A DNA stretch of 9,773 bases from an uncultured Anaerolineae bacterium (GTDB taxonomy: Bacteria; Chloroflexota; Anaerolineae; B4-G1; DUEL01): positions 1-9,773 of the forward strand of contig CALDFY010000366.1 in NCBI GenBank assembly GCA_937942115.1, given 5' to 3'. Under the pieces are notes generated by a model. That model was not told the origin of the DNA, made no database searches, and worked only from the letters and a program-made list of their open reading frames with translations. This document shows, piece after piece, positions 5,801 through 9,773 of the stretch. A program made the translations under genes and the position numbers. The first letter of the stretch is position 1. Every line of letters starts with the position of its first letter.

Positions 5801-7397
5801 TGGGCGCCCCGTCCCCCAAACGGCTGACCGTCCCTTGAACCACTCCGGCGTCGGCCAGAAGGGAGACGGCCGCAAAGGCGTCCACGCGCCCCCAGCCGGA
5901 GTCGTTGTTGGGGACGGTCGTGCTCAGCGGGAGGGCGGTGCTGGTGATGAGGTAGGCGGTTCGGGTGACGTCCAGGGTCGGGCTGACGGCGCGCAGGAGG
6001 GCCACCAGGCCAGCGACGTGGGGGGTGGCCATAGAGGTGCCGCTCCAGGTGCCATAAGTACCGCCGGGGAGGGCGGAGTAGACCCCGACGCCCGGGGCGA
6101 CGACGTGGGGTCGGACCTCGCCCCAGGGGGAGGGGCCCCGGCTGGAGAAATAGGCGACGCGGTCTTCGGAGTCGGCCGCGCCCACGGCGAAGGCTTCGGG
6201 GAGGGAGGCCGGGGAGATGACGGTCCCCGGGCCGGGGCCGCTGTTGCCGTTGGCGAAGACGACGAAGATGCCCGCCGCGCGCAGCGCGCGCAGGTCCTGC
6301 TGGAATTCGGTGGAGAGGCCGTTCTCGTCCCCCCAGGAGCAGTTGACGACGTCGGGGGCCAGGGCGGGGTCGCCCTCGGGGGCCAGGAGCCACTGGAATC
6401 CGGCGTGGATCCAGGAGTCGTAGCCGTAGCCGTAGCGGTCCAGCACTTTGACGGCGATCCAGCGGGCGCCGGGGGCGACGCCGATGCCCTCTCCGCCGAC
6501 GGCGGTGCCCAGGGTGTGGGTGCCGTGGCCGTGGTCGTCTATGGGGTAGAGGGAGCCGGTGACGGGGTCGTACCAGTTGCCCCGATGCCAGGCGGGGCCG
6601 TGGGGGTTGTAGCCCCGGTAGTTGGCCTGCAGGGCCGGGTGGAGCCCGTCGGCGCCGGTATCCATTCCGGCCACCACCGCGCCGGTGCCGGAGACGCCCA
6701 GGGTGGCCCAGACCTCCGGGGCGCGGATGCGGGCGATGTTCCACCTCACCCCACCCCCGGCCCTCACCCCCACCTCCGCCGCCTCCGGCGGTTTCCCCCT
6801 CTCCCTCTCCCGCCCTGCGGGAGAGGGAGAGGGGGTGGCGGCTTCGCCGCCGGGGTTGGGGGTGAGGGCAAGGTACCGCCGATACCGGTCCAGCCGGACC
6901 CCGGCGACTTCGGGGCGGGCGGCCAGGGCGCGGATGACGTCGGGGCGGGCGCGGACGGCGATGCCGTTGAAAATCCAGAAGGGGGTATACGACTCCACCC
7001 GTCCGGCGGCCCGTTCGGCCTCCAGGTAGGCCCGCAGGGGGGCCTGAGTGCGGTCGGCCAGGGCCTGGAGGGCCCTCACCCCCTCCCCCGCTCCCGCAGA
7101 GCGGGAGCGGGGGAGGGGGAAGCCGCCTTCGGCGGCGGGGGAGGGGATGAGGGCCGCCTGCTCCCTCATCACAACGATGGCCGGAATCACGTCCTCCGGG
7201 CCGGCCTGGGCCAGGGCACGGGCCAGGGCGGGGTCTACAGGGGGCGGGCCGGAGGTCGCAGGGAAGCGGGGAGACGGGTCGCAGGACGCAGAGGCACAGG
7301 GGAGCAGAGGGGTAGAGGTCAGAGCGTAGGCTACCCCTCCCAGGGCCATCGCAAGGAGGAAGGCCAGAAACACGCCTGTCGGCCTGAAACGGCTCAT
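2844..7397 (-). CDS. Secreted multidomain subtilisin-like serine protease (peptidase S8) carrying in-frame palindromic repeats
   Basis: The 1517-residue exported protease has these parts. Signal peptide at about 1-26. Propeptide-like region about 65-175. S8 catalytic domain about 217-515: Asp246 in GMDTG, His291 in HGHGTH, oxyanion Asn385 in ANGNSG, Ser455 in SGTSMATPHVAG. Two carboxypeptidase-regulatory-like beta domains (about 518-600 and 604-678). Two Rossmann/glutamine-amidotransferase-like modules starting ILLVDSG (about 682) and VLLVDDD (about 1053). CARDB-like beta domains about 936-1048, 1294-1397 and 1398-1500. YLPVVMK tail at 1505-1511, as I recall from many Chloroflexota secreted proteins. 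The ATG at 7397 follows AGGAG (7405-7409), which is encoded by the last codons of the upstream metallopeptidase, so translation is probably coupled. Odd: at least eight palindromic repeats are translated in frame, at residues 82-109, 177-213, 845-855, 899-919 (two copies), 943-953, 1179-1201 and 1243-1261. The catalytic residues are intact, so the enzyme is probably active. Substrates are unknown. Confidence 0.92.
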   Translation of the reverse strand: MSRFRPTGVFLAFLLAMALGGVAYALTSTPLLPCASASCDPSPRFPATSGPPPVDPALARALAQAGPEDVIPAIVVMREQAALIPSPAAEGGFPLPRSRSAGAGEGVRALQALADRTQAPLRAYLEAERAAGRVESYTPFWIFNGIAVRARPDVIRALAARPEVAGVRLDRYRRYLALTPNPGGEAATPSPSPAGRERERGKPPEAAEVGVRAGGGVRWNIARIRAPEVWATLGVSGTGAVVAGMDTGADGLHPALQANYRGYNPHGPAWHRGNWYDPVTGSLYPIDDHGHGTHTLGTAVGGEGIGVAPGARWIAVKVLDRYGYGYDSWIHAGFQWLLAPEGDPALAPDVVNCSWGDENGLSTEFQQDLRALRAAGIFVVFANGNSGPGPGTVISPASLPEAFAVGAADSEDRVAYFSSRGPSPWGEVRPHVVAPGVGVYSALPGGTYGTWSGTSMATPHVAGLVALLRAVSPTLDVTRTAYLITSTALPLSTTVPNNDSGWGRVDAFAAVSLLADAGVVQGTVSRLGDGAPISGATVSATLHGDGGGGSATTDASGRYALPLAPGPYDLTARAFGYAPSTRYGVIVTPGAVVTADFALTALPTGTLRVAVADGATGAPVTATIAVLDTPLTATAPLAEFALPTGDYTVRARALGYHVVTTTASVTIGETTAVTLTLPPAPSILLVDSGAWYYGSQSAYYRRALDDLTLAYDEWIVRQIPNDVPTADVLAPYDVVVWSAPYDAPGYIGAQDAITTYLSAGGRLLLSGQDVGFLDAGMPYYWKYLKARLVEDSSNLWTVEGLPGGPFAGLTMTIAGPGGANNQYFPDVVAPADPDAAAPVLAYSVCSQARSESECRPEDAGGSCPYSGFAALATGTCLDYRALYLSFGFEAIAACNQAACSQARSEAECRHQAQSGAACRAEVMRRALDWLTAPTPDVGLEVVCRQAQSGAECRPAIAPPGAVVTHELRVRNTGRGGIPDVVVPSVEGADWPTRLSAPYLILPACTSATLTVSVTVPATATWDARDVLTLTFRSILSPSLTATVVLTSKAPAPVLLVDDDRWYEQAPKYRAAMEAVGIPYDLWETHAAVGSGGRGGPPVEVLRWYPVVVWWTGYDWYEPVTAEEEAALVAYLEGGGRLFLTAQDFLYYHAGGPLQPYLGVLTYTEDVTPTVAVVVPENPALTLSLSHKVGEGEGGRGVGVRGWPLTYPYRNWSDGLVPSPGTAVLLRDGAGWAIGLARRGAENVGATLAVAPNGAGASPAPTHATIFFSFPWEALPEEVRPEVLQQVVGYLSWLGGSSFRADRGAAAAGATVTYTLRLVNDGPAPVTAAVSTTFPADLGTAQPLTWTGVLAPGAAVTFTLPATLAEGLPSGTVVPHTARIALVEQGVVFSRTAWLRVGVPDLGPSALACGPSPAEPGAAVTCTLRLENAGPADALTATAEVTGTLFWGLSGPWAWSGPLPAGGAVTLTRPFTPPVGTGYAVAFLEDGAGGRWERAAWVEVSPWRTYLPVVMKSCACAR
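3616..3671. repeat. GTAGGGGCA-type double-hairpin repeat inside the protease gene
   Basis: GTAGGGGCA (3616-3624) and TGCCCCTAC (3663-3671) are outer inverted ends. They enclose two side-by-side hairpins: 9-bp stem 3619-3627/3633-3641 and 9-bp stem 3646-3654/3660-3668, each with a 5-nt loop. It encodes residues of about 1243-1261 of the protease, an Ala/Pro/Gly-rich stretch between ARRGAEN and THATIFFSFPWEALP that looks extraneous to the domain. The visible unit is 56 bp, so at least one more base must belong to the insertion for the frame to be kept. Confidence 0.75.
3797..3862. repeat. CCCTCA/TGAGGG-bounded palindromic insert, one hairpin (66 bp)
   Basis: CCCTCA (3797-3802) and TGAGGG (3857-3862) bound the element. 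A perfect 11-bp stem with a TTT loop lies inside (3826-3836/3840-3850), and pairing continues outward imperfectly. The length is 66 bp, 22 codons. It encodes residues of about 1179-1201 of the protease, reading LTLSLSHKVGEGEGG followed by RGVGVRG. It interrupts the second amidotransferase-like module between a strand ending in VVVPENPA and the segment GWPLTYPY. Confidence 0.8.
4539..4571. repeat. 33-bp Cys-coding repeat, copy A
   Basis: Read in the protease frame it encodes CRQAQSGAECR (residues 943-953). It shares most bases with copies at 4641-4673, 4671-4703 and 4833-4865. GGCAC and GTGCC form an imperfect inverted repeat around a GC-rich core. It sits in the linker between the first amidotransferase-like module and the following CARDB-like domain. 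Confidence 0.8.
4641..4673. repeat. 33-bp Cys-coding repeat, copy B
   Basis: It encodes RHQAQSGAACR (residues 909-919) in the protease. It abuts copy C in the same orientation with a 30-nt period, sharing the boundary codon, so the two form a short tandem. It is the most diverged copy: the first Cys codon of the consensus is replaced by Arg and the inner Glu by Ala. Confidence 0.75.
4671..4703. repeat. 33-bp Cys-coding repeat, copy C
   Basis: It encodes CSQARSEAECR (residues 899-909) and is in tandem with copy B. The tandem lies between FGFEAIAA and AEVMRRALDWL of the protease. Those two segments would normally be nearly continuous in this type of module, so the repeats look inserted at a surface turn. 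Confidence 0.8.
4833..4865. repeat. 33-bp Cys-coding repeat, copy D
   Basis: It encodes CSQARSESECR (residues 845-855), close to copy C in sequence. It lies in the same first amidotransferase-like module of the protease, just after PVLAYSV. All four copies have the same orientation and the same reading frame. Confidence 0.8.
6761..6868. repeat. CCCTCA/TGAGGG-bounded palindromic insert, three hairpins (108 bp)
   Basis: The outer 12-nt inverted ends (6761-6772 and 6857-6868) enclose three hairpins with 3-nt loops: 5-bp stem 6779-6783/6787-6791; 19-bp stem 6795-6813/6817-6835; 6-bp stem 6837-6842/6846-6851. The length is 108 bp, 36 codons. It encodes residues of about 177-213 of the protease, between RRYLA and GGGVRWNIARI, exactly at the propeptide/catalytic-domain junction. 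The outer-stem-plus-three-hairpins plan is the same as that of the element at 4-297. Confidence 0.85.
7073..7153. repeat. CCCTCA/TGAGGG-bounded palindromic insert, two hairpins (81 bp)
   Basis: CCCTCA (7073-7078) and TGAGGG (7148-7153) bound the unit; the pairing extends to GGCCCTCA/TGAGGGCC (7071-7155). Inside are a perfect 19-bp stem with an AGA loop (7079-7097/7101-7119) and a 6-bp stem with a TTC loop (7122-7127/7131-7136). The length is 81 bp, 27 codons. It encodes residues of about 82-109 in the protease propeptide region, starting LIPSPAAEGGF and ending GVRA, which resembles the peptide from the 6761-6868 insert. Confidence 0.85.
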
Positions 7398-7401
7398 GGT
7401 T

Positions 7402-8700
7402 TTACTCCTGAAGCCGTTGTTGCAATTGATCCAGGGAGGTGACGCCGCGCACCTGTTGCAGAAAGCGGCGGGGGTCTTTGGCCGTCATTCTCCAGACCTT
7501 TCGGACCGCCGGGCCGATGGGGTCTTTCCCCGCCGCGCCCACCGGCGCGGCCGCGTAGGAGCCGTGGAAAGAGAAATAGGCCTGGTTCAGTTTCCGGATA
7601 CGGTATCCATGCTCCCAGAAAAACTGACGGCGGCGCTCCATGTACCCCTCCGCCTCCTCTATCCGCCCGTGGAGGAGCAGATAGTCCACCCGGATGCGCG
7701 TCTCGTGCATCTCCCGGTAGAAGTCAAACGCTCCCGGCTCCGGAGGAGGCGGAACCGGGGATTCCTCTTCCTCCTCCGGCCACGGTTCCTCCGTCGGTGC
7801 CAGGTCGGGGTAGTACCGGACCAGGGTCCGGCGGGCGAGTTCCCGCCCCACCAGCGACGCGACGGTCTCGTTGATGACCCGTGCCTCCCAGTTTTCCTCG
7901 TAGTCCCAACCCAGGGGGAAGAAGTACAGGTAATGGTGAGTCCACTCGTGGGCGGCGACCTCCGTCCACCATTCCAGACTGGGGAATTCCAGCACCATCG
8001 CGGGCCAGGCCGACATCCCGCCGATGGGTGTCACCAGGGAGGAGATATGGAGAGACTGGTCTATCTGGTCCTCCAGCGCGTCGGCGCGGTCAGCGGTGAG
8101 GCCGGGAACCAGTTCGGCCTGGTAGATGACGGTGATCCGTTCCCGGAGCGAACCGATGAGGACGTAGGGGAGCGGGGTGATGTGGATGCCGACCGGCGGG
8201 GCCGGCTGGCCGAGGATACCGGAGGCGTCCTGGGCCAGCACCACGCCCACCTGCTCCTCTATGATGGCCTCCGCGATCGGTTGGCGGACCGCGATCTCCC
8301 GGCGCACCCGGTCCCGTTCGGCCCGGATCCGGGCGGTTGCCTGGAGAGGGTCCTGGACGGACGGGTCGGTATACGCCTCGTTGATTTTCCATTCCAGCCA
8401 CTGGGCCTCGGCCACGCGATCCACCCAGTCCCGCACAAAGCGGGAGCGGTCGGCCTCCGTCATATACCGCTGGGGTTGGAGGAGCCAGAGGGTGAACTTA
8501 CCCCAGAGGGCCTGTGCCTCCCAGCCCCAGAAGTCAAAGCGGAGGTCGGCTACCAGCCGGTCCACGCGGGTTTTCAGCGCGCCCGGCGGTGCCCCGTCCC
8601 TCTCCAGACCCACCACCAGGGCCAGGAGTAAGAACAAGAGCGCCGTCCGGTAGACCGACCAGGAGAAACGGACAGCCGGAAGACGGAAAGGGATGCTCAT
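7402..8700 (-). CDS. Membrane-anchored HExxH zinc metallopeptidase, family unassigned
   Basis: The 432-residue protein has a single hydrophobic segment near the N terminus (about 18-31, TALLFLLLALVVGL) after a positively charged start, so it is probably anchored in the membrane with the rest outside. The zinc-binding motif HEWTH (His251, Glu252, His255) is seen. A likely third ligand is Glu278 in NETVASLVGRE, 23 residues later, as in gluzincin-type peptidases. A Pro/Glu-rich linker (about 302-322) separates this core from a helical tail with KLNQAYFSFHGSYA (370-383). That arrangement recalls the predicted aminopeptidase family DUF2265, but I cannot confirm membership. The gene starts 1 nt after the DUF2085-type gene, whose final codons supply GGAG as ribosome binding site. 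It ends 4 nt before the subtilase gene. The context suggests envelope proteolysis or maturation of the secreted protease; both are inference. Confidence 0.8.
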   Translation of the reverse strand: MSIPFRLPAVRFSWSVYRTALLFLLLALVVGLERDGAPPGALKTRVDRLVADLRFDFWGWEAQALWGKFTLWLLQPQRYMTEADRSRFVRDWVDRVAEAQWLEWKINEAYTDPSVQDPLQATARIRAERDRVRREIAVRQPIAEAIIEEQVGVVLAQDASGILGQPAPPVGIHITPLPYVLIGSLRERITVIYQAELVPGLTADRADALEDQIDQSLHISSLVTPIGGMSAWPAMVLEFPSLEWWTEVAAHEWTHHYLYFFPLGWDYEENWEARVINETVASLVGRELARRTLVRYYPDLAPTEEPWPEEEEESPVPPPPEPGAFDFYREMHETRIRVDYLLLHGRIEEAEGYMERRRQFFWEHGYRIRKLNQAYFSFHGSYAAAPVGAAGKDPIGPAVRKVWRMTAKDPRRFLQQVRGVTSLDQLQQRLQE

Positions 8701-8701
8701 T

Positions 8702-9514
8702 TCACTCCAAGCCCGGAACCCCCGTCATCGTGCCGGTCAGCGCGTAGCGGACGAGGTCCACCAGGCCGATGAGCAGGAAGGCCAGAGTCAGTCCGACCAG
8801 CAGAGGGGTGAGGGCGTCCCGCCAGCGCCCGTACCGGTTTTCCCGCCCGGCCATCACCACGACCAGAACGGTCATCGTCAGCGTCAGCAACGCCAGGACG
8901 CCCAGGGCGCTGGCCAGGGCCAGGGGGTAGAGGAGGGCGGGCCAGCCGCTCAGCACCAGGGCCACCATTCCGGCTTCCATCAGGAGCAGTATGCCCAGGT
9001 CCCGTCCGTTCCGGATGACGGGTTCGGGGAGGGGGTTGCGCCAGAGGCTGAAATGGACCATCGGCCACAGGAGCGCGGCCAGCGCCAGTCCGTTCAGCGC
9101 GCCGGTGACCAGGCGCAGTTCGTTGCGGGGTTCGTAGAAGAGCGGCGTCCCCCGCATCAGGTCCACATAGGAATTCAGGCCGTCTATGCCCATGATGGCG
9201 ATGAAGCCGACCAGCAGGGCGGTGATGGCTGGTGGAGGGAACGAGGTCCCCCGACGGCGAAGGACGAGGGCCTGGCCGATCAGGGCGGTCAACGCGCCGG
9301 GGAAGGTCCCCGTACAGCGGGCGCAGAGGGGCAATTGCCGGCCCGCCAAGAAGAAGGAATGGGAGGGAATCCGATGGCAGACGGCGGCGGATACCCAGGC
9401 CGCCTTGTTCAGCAGGCCCGGCGGGGTGAGGGCGACGTAGGCGCCGACGACCAGAACGGCCAGCGCGAGGGCGACCCAGCGGGTCCAGTGGGGATGACGA
9501 CGCTGCGCAGTCAT
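8702..9514 (-). CDS. DUF2085-type integral membrane protein
   Basis: The 270-residue protein has about seven hydrophobic segments and is the first gene of the three-gene operon. Family-type motifs are seen: VCHRIPSHSFFLAGRQ (Cys46, His47) and PLCARCTGTFPG (Cys64, Arg66, Cys67), which match the conserved Cys/His and RCxG pattern of DUF2085 membrane proteins, whose function is not established. The three Cys and the His could bind a metal or form a redox pair. The start at 9514 (MTAQRRHPHW) is chosen over an upstream ATG at 9616, because the extra 34 residues would be encoded by tandem repeats and lack family character. GGTGA (9522-9526) is the ribosome binding site, 7 nt upstream. The stop leaves a single base before the metallopeptidase start. 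Confidence 0.8.
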   Translation of the reverse strand: MTAQRRHPHWTRWVALALAVLVVGAYVALTPPGLLNKAAWVSAAVCHRIPSHSFFLAGRQLPLCARCTGTFPGALTALIGQALVLRRRGTSFPPPAITALLVGFIAIMGIDGLNSYVDLMRGTPLFYEPRNELRLVTGALNGLALAALLWPMVHFSLWRNPLPEPVIRNGRDLGILLLMEAGMVALVLSGWPALLYPLALASALGVLALLTLTMTVLVVVMAGRENRYGRWRDALTPLLVGLTLAFLLIGLVDLVRYALTGTMTGVPGLE

Positions 9515-9565
9515 AGAGAAATCACCGATCCCACACAAAGACACAAAACTGGCTACCTGACACTT

Positions 9566-9594
9566 CAGATAGGACGCGGGAAAACGCGGATCAA
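9566..9594 (-). promoter_or_regulatory. Weak candidate promoter for the three-gene operon
   Basis: On the minus strand TTGATC (9594-9589) and TATCTG (9571-9566) are spaced by 17 nt, matching 4 and 3 of 6 consensus positions. It overlaps the 10-bp direct repeats. It is the best pairing I can find in the 133-bp upstream region, but it is weak. Confidence 0.22.
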
Positions 9595-9610
9595 CACGGA
9601 TGAACACGGC
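9571..9610. repeat. Four 10-bp direct repeats upstream of the operon
   Basis: Four consecutive decamers share the core ACRCGG at the same phase: AGGACGCGGG, AAAACGCGGA, TCAACACGGA and TGAACACGGC. The period of exactly 10 bp puts each unit on nearly the same face of the helix. The rest of 9515-9647 shows only an ACACAAA direct duplication (9533-9539 and 9541-9547). This stretch also lies just past the end of the transposase gene, so it may belong to the insertion-sequence end or to an older interspersed repeat. Confidence 0.65.
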
Positions 9611-9647
9611 AAGCAACTACTGCATCGTGGCGCAAATCCCTCCCCAG

Positions 9648-9773
9648 TTAGATGGCCAGAGGCTTTCCGGCATACGTCCACCGGAAAGGCCGCGCTAAAA
9701 CCCGATTGAAATACTCTATAAACGCCAGGATGCGCTGGCGTAACTCCTCCACCGAGGAGAAGCTCGCCCGTTT
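9648..9773 (-). CDS. IS630-family transposase, C-terminal end (runs off the window)
   Basis: Reading inward from the right edge on the minus strand there are 41 codons and a TAA at 9648-9650. The peptide ends FIEYFNRVLARPFRWTYAGK followed by PLAI. A terminal segment of the form FxxxxNxxxAKPFxWTYxGKPL is characteristic of IS630/Tc1-mariner-like transposases, downstream of the DDE catalytic core. The catalytic residues lie outside the window, so intactness cannot be judged. The insertion-sequence end should fall between this stop and the operon start (9515-9647), but I could not identify a terminal inverted repeat without the other end. Confidence 0.8.
   Translation of the reverse strand, partial: KRASFSSVEELRQRILAFIEYFNRVLARPFRWTYAGKPLAI

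Noticed and set aside
3273..7442. A very long plus-strand open frame (1389 codons) antisense to the subtilase
   Set aside because: High GC with strong third-position bias keeps the antisense frame open. The translation is Gly/Arg/Asp-rich without domains, while the minus-strand frame has complete S8 catalytic motifs and a signal peptide.
9515..9616. N-terminal extension of the DUF2085-type protein to an ATG at 9616
   Set aside because: The extra 34 residues are encoded by the 10-bp repeats and neighbouring non-coding sequence. The ATG at 9514 has a ribosome binding site and leads straight to the first membrane helix.

Overview
The window is high-GC bacterial chromosomal DNA. It most resembles a Chloroflexota (Anaerolineae-like) genome. 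This is an inference from three things: the very large secreted subtilase ending in a YLPVVMK tail, the dense GC-rich palindromic repeats of several families, and the gene types present. No rRNA or other marker gene is here to prove it. No tRNA, rRNA or CRISPR array is visible.

Layout, left to right. Positions 1-357 hold no gene. They carry a 273-bp near-perfect palindrome (11-283) that can fold into one long stem carrying three hairpins, plus a smaller hairpin. Then come a ketopantoate reductase gene (panE-like, minus, 358-1293) and a divergent intergenic region with a candidate promoter for each side. Next is a plus-strand pair: a small PII-like protein (1490-1846), whose stop overlaps by 4 nt the start of a Ca2+/cation antiporter (1843-2835). 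The antiporter converges on a tight minus-strand operon. Read 5' to 3', that operon is a DUF2085-type membrane protein (9514-8702), a membrane-anchored HExxH metallopeptidase (8700-7402) and a 1517-residue secreted multidomain subtilisin-like protease (7397-2844). The intergenic gaps are 1 and 4 nt. The right edge holds the last 41 codons of an IS630-type transposase (minus).

How the genes work together. The operon probably makes envelope and extracellular proteolysis machinery: a membrane protein, a membrane-tethered zinc peptidase and an exported serine protease. The PII-like/antiporter pair looks like a transporter with its own cytoplasmic regulator. PanE belongs to coenzyme A synthesis and is not obviously linked to either.

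The most unusual feature is that the protease gene has been invaded at least eight times by small palindromic repeats, all translated in frame and together about 10% of the gene. Three inserts bounded by CCCTCA/TGAGGG measure 66, 81 and 108 bp (all multiples of three), sit in the same codon phase and are translated in the same frame. Four copies of a ~33-bp repeat each encode a peptide of the type C-x-Q-A-x-S-x-x-E/A-C-R. A GTAGGGGCA-type double hairpin is a further insert. A fourth palindrome family supplies the protease's last six residues and its stop codon. The 1-297 intergenic element shares the fold of the largest intragenic insert: an outer stem with three hairpins and 3-nt loops. Together these resemble Rickettsia palindromic elements in behaviour, but the sequences are unrelated as far as can be seen by eye.
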